Shown one piece after another: positions 47,272-55,259 of a stretch of DNA of 64,000 nt. A program made the translations under genes and the position numbers. The notes under the pieces were generated by a model. That model did no database searches, had not been told where the DNA came from, and was given only the letters and a program-made list of their open reading frames with translations. The first letter of the stretch is position 1; each line of letters begins with the position of its first letter. Location: the NCBI GenBank assembly GCA_903772945.1, contig CAICTM010000466.1, forward strand, positions 1-64,000, written 5' to 3'. Source of the DNA: Seminavis robusta. Its lineage: Eukaryota; Bacillariophyta; Bacillariophyceae; Naviculales; Naviculaceae.

Positions 47272-47424
47272 GCTAGGAAGGCCGGCAAGGTGGCCAGCAG
47301 ATCGGCAACTGGGGTTAGTTGGGCCAGTGGCGGTGTTCCAAATCGTGGCAAACCAAATGCATATATCGATAGATGTGTTGCATCCAAAAACTTTCACACG
47401 TGCACTAAAGAACCTATATATATA
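47272..47424. other. short spacer between convergent genes
   Basis: The spacer lies between the stop of the cyclase/PDE gene (+) and the 3' end of the broken minus-strand ORF. A TATATATATC run at about 47415-47427 is the only visible feature. Confidence 0.4.
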
Positions 47425-47848
47425 TCATTCGATAAAAGAATAGCTACATGTAGGCGACATACCGGTAGCTACCAGCAAAAGGGCAACAAAACGGCAGTTA
47501 GTAAAGCGTTGAATAGAAGGAGACAGACAAAGCAAGAATCCAAAAAAGTCGAGCCCTTTGGCCCCCGTGTTGATCCATTCCACCTCTTCTTTGCCTGATA
47601 AGTCTCGCATCTGGCTTGCAGTCGTGCATTGGCCGTATGTTAAGATCTGACACTTTTGGTAGGTGTCAAGAGCATCAAATCCACGGTCGTCGGAAAGTCG
47701 AAGCTGTTTGGCTGGGGGTTCGACAGTGGTGCGAGCTGCAGTGGTGGGACGGAGACGGAAGGTGGCATTCCAGAGCTCGTCAGCGAACTGGACGTGGTGT
47801 TGTTCTCTGTCCTCATCTAGTTCGTGCTGCCCCGTGGGGGCGCCGGTG

Positions 47849-48070
47849 GCATTGTGCTCCGTTGGAGTGCCACCAGGTGGGACCGTGGCATTGTGCTCCG
47901 TTGGAGTGCCAGGTGGGACCGTGGCATTGTGCTCCGTTGGAGTGCCAGGTGGGACCGGGGCATTGTGCCCCGTTGGGGTGCTCGCGGGATTTTGTGGGGT
48001 GGTGGCATTGTGCTCCGTTGGAGTGCCACCAGGTGGGACCGTGGCATTGTGCTCCGTTGGAGTGCCAGGT
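47849..48070 (-). repeat. 36-bp minisatellite cluster 1
   Basis: About six units containing GGCATTGTGCTCCGTTGGAG (plus strand) with 33-43 bp spacing; one variant unit has GTGCCCCGTTGGGG. On the minus strand each unit encodes GTPTEHNATVPPG (with an N-x-T sequon), and the frame is kept through the array into the C-terminal coding part. Confidence 0.85.
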
Positions 48071-48235
48071 AGGACTGTACAGCCATGCTAAAAAGGAGAA
48101 CTGGCAGTCTTGTTTGACTAGTGACTCAAGCTTTGCCGGGTCACAGCAAAAGGCCATTGTCTCCTTTTTCTCCTCCCTTTTATCGCAGCCCACAGAAGAG
48201 TTGCCGACAAAAGGAACGACAGAGTCAATACAACA

Positions 48236-48270
48236 GAATTGACAGACAACTGATACAGTGTACTTGGACT
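48236..48270 (+). repeat. inverted repeat arm A
   Basis: The 35-bp block starting GAATTGACAGACAACTGATA is the exact reverse complement of 49847-49881. Weaker homology continues beyond it (AGCTTACCTT) after a 6-bp insertion in the other arm. Confidence 0.85.
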
Positions 48271-48397
48271 AGCTTACCTTGCTTTCATCCCCAAACCCGC
48301 CCTATACAACAAGGGTAAACTTTAAACAGTAAGCCCAAGTTAAAGGGTAAACTTTAAACAGTAAGCCCAAGTTAACGCCCATTCTTAGTGTCCCAGA

Positions 48398-48487
48398 GTA
48401 GAGTAGCTTCAGCAGTAGCCCATTGTATCAGATCAGATGGAGTTGGCAGCACGGCTGTCGCTATGAATCTGCGAAGCGGATTCATAG
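48398..48487 (+). repeat. direct repeat, copy 1 (with terminal hairpin)
   Basis: This 90-bp block starts GTAGAGTAGCTTCAGC and ends GGATTCATAG, and matches 49886-49975 with about six differences. It ends in a hairpin: CGCTATGAATC (48459-48469) pairs perfectly with GATTCATAGCG (48479-48489). Confidence 0.85.
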
Positions 48488-48488
48488 C

Positions 48489-48640
48489 GTGGCATTGTGC
48501 TCCGTTGGAGTGCCAGGTGGGACCGGGGCATTGTGCCCCGTTGGGGTGCTCGCGGGATTTTGTGGGGTGGTGGCATTGTGCTCCGTTGGAGTGCCACTAG
48601 CTGGGACCGTGGCATTGTGCTCCGTTGGAGTGCCAGTGTT
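48489..48640 (-). repeat. 36-bp minisatellite cluster 2
   Basis: About four units of the same GGCATTGTGCTCCGTTGGAG family as 47849-48070. On the minus strand they encode NTGTPTEHNATVPASGTPTE and variants, downstream of HPAVYQPPPDNPLG. Confidence 0.85.
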
Positions 48641-49846
48641 CCCAAGTGGATTGTCCGGAGGTGGCTGGTAGACGGCCGGGTGAAGGATATTGTTGATACG
48701 CGGCACCATGAGTTCGTGGAGGGGTGGGTCCACTGTGGCGCGTTGTTTGAGGTCAAACTTGATAGCGCCGCGTACCTTTTGGGTTGAGGATGCGGTTGTC
48801 AGACCAAGGAGAATGCTGTGGATGTCGTTAAGGTACGGTTTGAGTTTCTGGGCGGTGACAAAGGGGTTCCATTTGTTTGTTTCTTCATTGGGTTTGTCAT
48901 AGCAGAGGCCGTCATGGACTAATGTGCAGATATCTTTTCCAATGAGTGGAAGGATAGGGTAGTACTCAGTGGTGGTTTCGTCGGTGCCTCCAAACCTTTG
49001 TTAGAACCTTTGTTGGAGTCGCGGGTGTCAGTTGCATCGGGTTCTGGGATGTCGTCCCAGGTGGGTGGAAAGTTTGTGGGAGCGCAGCTTGAAAGTGTCT
49101 TCAGGGTCCACGGGAGCTATGAGCCACCTGTCTTCGTCGTCAGGTTTGGGGCCGCGAGTGCCTAGAACGGCAATGAACTTTCCTGCTCCAAGTATGGATG
49201 CCGTGGCCGAGGCGCCGCGGATTTCGGCATGGGTCGGGGCCCGGGTGAGGCAGCTGAGAATTTCGAAGTTGTGTTGTCCTGTGTTGTCCTGTGTTGACCA
49301 GCATGAGTGTTGGGCCGAGCTTGTCTTCGTCTCCATTGGCGATAAGCTCTTCATTGAGGTCACACCAGGTTGCTGCCGCTGTGCTGGGATCCTTGTCGAG
49401 GAGTTCAATCCATGTTGTCATAATTTGCCCTTTCACTTCTGCGGAGACTTCAGGCATTTTGTCGATGCTGGATTGAAGGGTGATGCGAGGTTCGGTGGGC
49501 GAGGGAGGCTTGGGAGGAACTCGCTGGAGATTCTTATTGGCAAGGTTGGAGAGACCCATTTTTTTGAGGCAAGTGTGAGTCTTTTTGTTGATTCGTGTAG
49601 GCTGAAGTACCGGGCAAGCTAAAATAATTTTTCTTGTCACGGGGAAAGGTCCGATGGTGTTATGGTTGTTAACAATGTGATGTGATACTATTGGGGAGGG
49701 GTTGGTTGTGTTGGAACCTGGATTGGGTTCGTTTTGGATTTTTAAGGTGCGTTGGCAGATCTGCCGGTGTAATGACTCGTTGGAGACCGTTTCTTGACCG
49801 TTTCTTCTGTTGTTGAGTCTGAATGAAATAAAGGTAAGCTATTAAT

Positions 49847-49881
49847 AGTCCAAGTACACTGTATCAGTTGTCTGTCAATTC
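49847..49881 (-). repeat. inverted repeat arm B
   Basis: Exact reverse complement of 48236-48270. Confidence 0.85.
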
Positions 49882-49885
49882 TGCT

Positions 49886-49975
49886 GTAGAGTAGCTTCAG
49901 CATTAGCCCATTGTATCAGACCAGATGGAGTTGGCAGCACGGCTGCCGCTATGAATTTGGGAAGCGGATTCATAG
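49886..49975 (+). repeat. direct repeat, copy 2
   Basis: Matches 48398-48487; the terminal hairpin is shorter here (CTATGAAT at 49949 pairing with ATTCATAG at 49968). Confidence 0.85.
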
Positions 49976-50173
49976 TCGCCCCTCACAGCTTCCAAGCCAG
50001 CTTCAGTACTTTCTCTAAAAGATCACCTGGATCCTTGAGAAATCATTGATTCCTTCCGTCTTTGGGTACCTAGAGTTTTGTTTTATAGCTCAGCTGGCTT
50101 TTGCTTTTAAGCGTTCGTGAAGTCTATTCGGAAAGGCATTGGTTCTTTCCTACGGACGTTAAATCATTTTTAA

Positions 50174-50407
50174 CTAGTACAGTCAACATTCAGATATATA
50201 TACTGGGGGGGATTCAGGAATTCAGTAAATATAACAGCGAGAATAAATATTGATTTTATCCCTAACCCTAACTATTCCCGTAGAATTGTACGTGCTCTAG
50301 TACTAAAATAGGGTTAGAGTTAAAAATGTGGGAACTGGAGTATTCTTAAATATTATAGAGCGAATAAATACAAGATTATAAATATAAGCGAGCGTTGACT
50401 GTACTAG
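50174..50407. mobile_element. MITE with 14-bp perfect terminal inverted repeats
   Basis: The left end CTAGTACAGTCAAC (50174-50187) is the exact reverse complement of the right end GTTGACTGTACTAG (50394-50407). Taking TA as the duplicated target leaves a GTACAGTCAAC repeat, consistent with a Tc1/mariner-type non-autonomous element. The interior is AT-rich and includes an inner inverted pair, CCCTAACCCTAACTA (about 50262-50276) and TAGGGTTAGAGTT (about 50308-50320). No coding sequence. Confidence 0.75.
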
Positions 50408-51015
50408 CTAGTACTAGTACTTCTCTGTGAAGACTACTTGTGCCAAGTGCCAAGTCCAGATTTGTTTTACTGATTTACTTCCGAGTCAACAGTCAGTCTG
50501 TCGATACATCGTACGCAAAATCGACTTTGTTCTCTGGTATTATAAAATATAAGTCTCAGTGCCGGCAGCAGTACCGCCATTCGCCATTATGTGGTGGTCA
50601 CTGGTTCTTGGAGTTCTCACTCTGATTGCTCAGTAGTACTAGTATGTTAATTAACTTGGTAATATATATTTAATATATATATGTTGTTGAACTGTTTATG
50701 ACTCTTACAGTACTCTAGGTAATACCGCTAGCTAGTCCTGCGTGCTTGCACTGTATGAATAATTCGAAAGAGCGGACTCCGAATGGATTAGAAAGCATGA
50801 CCGCGATGCTCCGAAGTCATGGATGTTAATTCTTGATGAGCGGTACACAATTATAGAAACTTGCCACACAGTTCTAAATTTTCTCTTTGTTCCTTCCCTT
50901 TGAAGGCAGACGTCCTCTCTCATAATATCTCTCATCAAAGTGATCCTTGCCAAGACCAGTTTGCTACTAGTTTTCAACTAGCTAGCTAGTGTTTATTCAT
51001 ATAGTCAGTGCCACC
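50408..51015. other. upstream region of the LRR gene
   Basis: AT-rich, with TATATATATATG words near 50660-50690. No gene or defined promoter element can be assigned. Confidence 0.4.
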
Positions 51016-53592
51016 ATGAGCAGCCATCCCCATCGACAGCAGCAGCAGCAGCCGCCGCTGCGGCGACAAGAAGAAGAAGATCAGGAGAGACCGCTGCAGG
51101 TACAAACAGATTTGGACGAACGACCGAGACGAACGTCTCTGCACAACAGCCATCAACGTCCTCGCCGTCCTTCCGTTCCATCATCACAGCATCAGCAACA
51201 GCAACAGCATCATCGTCCTCGAGGACAACAACAAGAAGCATCAGACGAAGCAAACAACATGATCATGATGAAAGTGGTGGCTTCTCGCATGGACCATTTG
51301 GGAATTCCCGCATCGTCAGCACAATCACAACGACGACTTCCGTCTCGATCGTACAACAACAGTCACCTGAGTCAAGTGTCGGCCTTGTCGTCGGCATCTC
51401 GCGACAGTACCAGCGTCCTGTCGTCGTATCATGGAATAGATGGTGCAAGTCCCATGGCTGACTTGCACAGAGACAACGATGGTGAAGAAGATCCGGTGCT
51501 CATGAAGATGATTGCCAATCGAAGTCAAGAGTATCGAGCCAACATGAATATGACAGTCGACGCCATACGTCAAGCGGGTCCTGTCCTGGACTATGTACAT
51601 CGACAAGAGTACATGGGAGAAATACACGCAGTAGAACAAAAGCTGACGTCACATCATCTACAACAACCCACCGAACAGAGACTTCGCTCGTCCTTTGCCA
51701 AAGCCACTCCAACGGGTTCTCATCCCATGATGGCCGCCATGAATCTTGGTACAGCACACACCATGTCTACCACGCCCTCCACGGGCGCCACTACTATCGC
51801 TACTACTGCTACTGATACCGCTTCCTTTCCCATTGTCTCTCAAACACCACCGTCTCTACCAGGAGCGTATGCATGTGCTCCCACCGCTCCTTCTCTTCAT
51901 CACAACAGTGGCACAGGTACTGATGAAGAGTATGATCTCAATGACGACATCAGTACCGTTGATGGAATGGTGCAAGAACACGATGAAAACTACTACATGT
52001 CACGCTCTGCTGATTACCTTTCCAGATCCTCTAGATCACGACAGTCCAGTCTCGATGGATCCATGTCCACCATTGCATCGTCACGAAGACGATCGTCCTC
52101 CAGGAGATCTTATCATGCTCCATCATCATCATCACATCAACAACATCAAGCAGGACAAGCACAAGCACAAATCAACGAAGAAGAAACCGAACAAGGCGAC
52201 ACTCATTCCAACAATACTCCCACAAACGACGAAAACAACAACGAAAATAACAACAACAATAGCAATCAGGATGATGTAGAAGCACAACAACCACCAAATA
52301 CGCAAGACACACAAGACAAAGACCAAAAATGGGACTATCCAATATACATTGCTTGGACGTTGCTGGCGCTCACACTCATTGTCACCATTTCAGCTATCGT
52401 CATTGTCGCCACGAAACCTGATTTCATTTATGCCATTGGAGCCGACAATGATGATGCTACGCACAGCAACCCTCCATTTGGCATGGGCGGAGACCAAGAC
52501 TTGTTGCTGCCACAAGAAGGAGGTGCCGTCATGTTATTGCACTACTTGCCAGAATTGACGCAACTCAAAATTGAACAGGATCCGACATCGCCACAATCTT
52601 CTGCCTACAATTGGCTCATTCAGGATACCAACTTTTCACAGTATCCGCTCTGGAGACATCGACAACGATTTGCCCTTGCGGCACTCTACTTTTCACTACG
52701 AGGAAACTTTTGGCCCCCAGAAATGCAAGAGACGTGGTTGCACCATGGCGTACACGAATGCGAATGGATGACCGCGGCATCCACGCCCTGTAATGGAAAA
52801 CAAGGACTCTACCAACGACTCAGTCTCGATAATATTCCACAGCTCGTAGGACGGTTGCCACTCGAAATTGACATGCTCACGGGGTTGCGAGAGATTCGCA
52901 TTACCCGCATGTCCTGGAACTTGACACTCTCCGATTTTGTACCCGCATCGGCAGCGCTATTGCCAAAGTTACAAGTCATGGACTATTCGCACTCGAATTT
53001 TCAAGGTTCTTCCATTCCGGCACAACTCGGTCAAATGACGCAATTGGAAGAATTGTACTTGAACAATGCGCGGCTGGCCGGGAAACTTCCCACGAATCTA
53101 CAAACCATGGCATCGCTTGATACATTGGAACTCAACAACAACCAATTCACCGGTACCATTCCGGGACAGTGGAATGCTATGACTACGTTGGAAACCATCA
53201 ATATCGATCAGAATCTACTCTCCGGCACACTGCCTGTAGCATGGCACAACATGACCAACTTGCTAGACATTTCGCTGCGAAACAACAATCTAACAGGAAC
53301 GCTGCCGGTCGAATGGGGAGATCTCCAACAACTCGTCAACTTGCGCCTCGATCATAATCACTTTCAAGGGACCATTCCCGATTCCTGGGAGTTTCCAGTA
53401 GTCAATGCCTTTGGCGTCGATGGAAATCCAGACTTGGAAGGAAGTATTCCACAAAAGCTGTGCTCGCATCAAACACCCCTTTCCTTCAATGTCTTTGCCG
53501 ACTGTGAACAGCTCTTGTGCTGTGGCGATGTCTCTCAAGAAAAACTGGATTTGCAAGCGCACATTTACCAAGTCCACAACAATGATGACTGA
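51016..53592 (+). CDS. single-pass membrane protein with extracellular leucine-rich repeats
   Basis: 858 residues, one exon. The start is the ATG in a strong context (GCCACCATGAGC); the longer open frame upstream lacks an ATG. Residues 1-435 form a disordered cytoplasmic tail rich in Q, S, R and N (QQQQQPP, SSRSRQSSLDGSMS, NNNENNNNNSNQDD). One TM segment lies at about 440-463 (YIAWTLLALTLIVTISAIVI). An ectodomain follows with a cysteine-bearing cap, then about six plant-type LRRs (LEELYLNNARLAGKLPTNLQ, LDTLELNNNQFTGTIPGQW, LRLDHNHFQGTIPDSW) and a C-terminal cap (CSHQTPLSFNVFADC..LLCC). There is no kinase domain, so any signalling must pass through the tail. This layout is common in pennate diatoms; ligand unknown. 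Confidence 0.85.
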   Translation: MSSHPHRQQQQQPPLRRQEEEDQERPLQVQTDLDERPRRTSLHNSHQRPRRPSVPSSQHQQQQQHHRPRGQQQEASDEANNMIMMKVVASRMDHLGIPASSAQSQRRLPSRSYNNSHLSQVSALSSASRDSTSVLSSYHGIDGASPMADLHRDNDGEEDPVLMKMIANRSQEYRANMNMTVDAIRQAGPVLDYVHRQEYMGEIHAVEQKLTSHHLQQPTEQRLRSSFAKATPTGSHPMMAAMNLGTAHTMSTTPSTGATTIATTATDTASFPIVSQTPPSLPGAYACAPTAPSLHHNSGTGTDEEYDLNDDISTVDGMVQEHDENYYMSRSADYLSRSSRSRQSSLDGSMSTIASSRRRSSSRRSYHAPSSSSHQQHQAGQAQAQINEEETEQGDTHSNNTPTNDENNNENNNNNSNQDDVEAQQPPNTQDTQDKDQKWDYPIYIAWTLLALTLIVTISAIVIVATKPDFIYAIGADNDDATHSNPPFGMGGDQDLLLPQEGGAVMLLHYLPELTQLKIEQDPTSPQSSAYNWLIQDTNFSQYPLWRHRQRFALAALYFSLRGNFWPPEMQETWLHHGVHECEWMTAASTPCNGKQGLYQRLSLDNIPQLVGRLPLEIDMLTGLREIRITRMSWNLTLSDFVPASAALLPKLQVMDYSHSNFQGSSIPAQLGQMTQLEELYLNNARLAGKLPTNLQTMASLDTLELNNNQFTGTIPGQWNAMTTLETINIDQNLLSGTLPVAWHNMTNLLDISLRNNNLTGTLPVEWGDLQQLVNLRLDHNHFQGTIPDSWEFPVVNAFGVDGNPDLEGSIPQKLCSHQTPLSFNVFADCEQLLCCGDVSQEKLDLQAHIYQVHNNDD

Positions 53593-53909
53593 AAACGATA
53601 CGATCAAGCCGAGCCATTATCCCTCCCTCTCTGCCCACTGATCCCCAATGCATTGTACAGTACCATCCGTGTCCTTCGTGTATGTATGTACGGCGGAATA
53701 GCTCATGGCCTTGTTTGTTGGACATCAAAGCCAGCCGAAGCTGCGTATACTGTACTTGCTACGTATAGTGAGATTTGGCCATAACTTCTATCCTTTACAT
53801 TTCACAATTACACTAAACAAATGTGTAGATGCTGCTGTTGCAACTTGCTGAATAATATCTCTGTATGTGTGGAAGAGCAAGGTACCAGCAGTCTCGTAAT
53901 ATGGCGACC
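53593..53909. other. intergenic, no gene seen
   Basis: 3' flank of the LRR gene. Only short motif-free frames. Confidence 0.4.
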
Positions 53910-54034
53910 CAACCGGTCCATCAAGCTTCCTGTACAGCCCACGTAGGAAAACACCGTACAGTCCACGTAGATTTTTCTTACGTGGGCTGAGTGTTTTCCT
54001 TCGTGGGCTGTACAAAAAGCTTGAAGACCGGTTG
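53910..54034. mobile_element. foldback element / long hairpin 1
   Basis: The left arm starts CAACCGGTCCATCAAGCTT and contains GTACAGCCCACGTAGGAAAA. The right arm contains CGTGGGCTGTAC and ends AAGCTTGAAGACCGGTTG. The arms pair over about 55 nt each with a short loop around ATTTTTCTT. It is a MITE-like foldback or a source of a hairpin RNA; no coding capacity. Confidence 0.75.
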
Positions 54035-54171
54035 TGCAAGACATGATATGGGTCGTGTCTGCTGGATTGAAGGTCCCTCGAAGAGAGGAGACCACCTCAA
54101 CAATTGAAAGCCCTCGTGTGATGCTCGAATTCTATTCAATTATTGAAGCTCGCTCAGGTGTTAACAGGAAA

Positions 54172-54302
54172 CAACCTAGTCTACATGTACATCAACAAGA
54201 ACACACATCGCACACGCATCAACAAGAACACACATCACACATGCTCTTGTTCATGTGTGTGCGCATGTGTGTTCTTGTTGATGTACATGTAGACGAGGTT
54301 GC
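54172..54302. mobile_element. foldback element / long hairpin 2
   Basis: The left arm CAACCTAGTCTACATGTACA (from 54172) pairs with the right arm TGTACATGTAGACGAGGTTG (to 54302). Pairing continues through CAACAAGAACACACAT / ATGTGTGTTCTTGTTG. The CAACAAGAACACACATC part is repeated in tandem in the left half. No coding capacity. Confidence 0.75.
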
Positions 54303-54461
54303 TTGCTTCCATGTTGGTATCTGCCTTGCATGTTCCCGATGACTCAACGACTCTCTTGTTTCTCTCAGTGAATTCTCAGTGAAATCTCAAAGAAGCTTAG
54401 TCCTCGTTAGAGGACAAGGAGCTGCAAACTCCCCGGCTTGAATCATCGACAAGGACTTCCA

Positions 54462-55130
54462 CTATAGAGGGATTCTCTCTGGTGCCAGTGGCGCAACTCT
54501 GACACCGAACAAGCTCTCGAGGGCGACTGGTTGGTCGATGTTCCGAGCGCTGTATTGAACGGACGGGACAACCGCAGACTCTGCGGCATCTTCGTATCGT
54601 CCAAATACAGTGGCATCGGTCAGATTTGATAGGATGCTGGTGTTGCTGCTCATCACAACGGCTGGTATGCTGCTCGTTTCAGTCGGCATCTTCTCACTGT
54701 CATCGTCGTCGTCGTCGTCACGTATCCTTGCCCTCTTTACAGCCACGGCTCCTTCCCCGCAATGAGGTGGGTCAGGAGCCGCACGTGTTTTCTTGTTGGG
54801 AACTTTCAGGGTGCCGTTGGTCTTGGTGGTCTTGAACTAGATTGTCTTCGGCTCTCTTGGGCGGAACCTTGCTAACTCGAATAATGAATGGAAGACTTGT
54901 CTTCGTCCCGTCGCTCTCCTGTTGTCCCACGAAAACCTCAACTGTCGCCTTTTACGTGCGGCGTTCGAGCTTCTGCAAGACTGCGCAGGACGACAGATGG
55001 CAAAACTCACTGTTTGAGATATGCCGCCGTACATGGAAGCTACAGACATTCGGGGCTCCGGGATTGCGGCCACCACCCACCAAATGAAAATAGAGTATGC
55101 TATAATGCTTATCTCTTGCTTTATCAACAA
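54462..55130 (-). pseudogene. doubtful minus-strand coding remnant
   Basis: Two adjoining open frames on the minus strand lack a usable ATG. The downstream one reads TLKVPNKKTRAAPDPPHCGE, AVKRARIRDDDDDDDSEKMP, then a serine/alanine-rich tail; it has a basic patch followed by an Asp run. The upstream part has no recognised motif and ends in a stop at 54837. It could be a short gene with an unrecognised intron, or a remnant. No family is assigned. Confidence 0.2.
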
Positions 55131-55259
55131 CTTCTCATGGATAGTGGGACAGCGAGCCTCATACTATTGCTCGCGGTGATATGTATTGGCTTTCTCTAGT
55201 AGCGTGGTGACGGGATTTTGGCTCCGTGTGAGAAAGGGTGCAACACCATCATAACAGAA

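Larger units (their letters stand above)
48071..48488. mobile_element. about 0.42-kb insertion between the two minisatellite clusters
   Basis: This segment separates two blocks of the same peptide-coding repeat and breaks the minus-strand frame on both sides. It contains a tandem 32-bp duplication (GGGTAAACTTTAAACAGTAA, at 48313 and 48345), a 90-bp block (48398-48487) repeated directly at 49886-49975, and a 35-bp block (48236-48270) repeated inverted at 49847-49881. It is therefore built from sequence also lying just upstream of the ORF. It has no coding capacity. Confidence 0.55.
47425..49559 (-). pseudogene. broken unrecognised ORF with PTEHNAT peptide repeats
   Basis: Minus-strand coding sequence from the ATG at 49559 (MGLSNLANKNLQ) down to 47425, reconstructed only in outline. 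N-terminal part: ATWCDLNEELIANGDEDKLG, MLVNTGQH. After a frameshift: FEILSCLTRAPTHAEIRG, LGTRGPKPDDEDRWLIAPVD, KLSTHLG. After further shifts: YYPILPLIGKDICTLVHDGL, IHSILLGLTTASSTQKVRG and DPPLHELMVPRINNILHP. Then GTPTEHNATVP repeats, an insertion, more repeats, and a C-terminus (ELDEDREQHHVQFADELWN...). The first break is a tandem duplication of 10 bp (49271-49290). I do not recognise the family; repeats, insertions and setting suggest a mobile-element protein. Confidence 0.5.
49560..50173. other. upstream flank of the broken ORF
   Basis: No gene is seen. It holds inverted repeat arm B (49847-49881) and direct repeat copy 2 (49886-49975). Confidence 0.5.

Noticed and set aside
47824-48072. 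Plus-strand frames in the minisatellite (repeating RWSARWDRGIVLRW)
   Set aside because: The repeat is open in several frames. Only the minus-strand GTPTEHNATVP frame continues into non-repetitive coding sequence on both sides.
50262-50320. Interstitial telomere (CCCTAA)n
   Set aside because: Only two repeat units, paired with an inverted copy inside a MITE, so it is part of the element and not telomeric.
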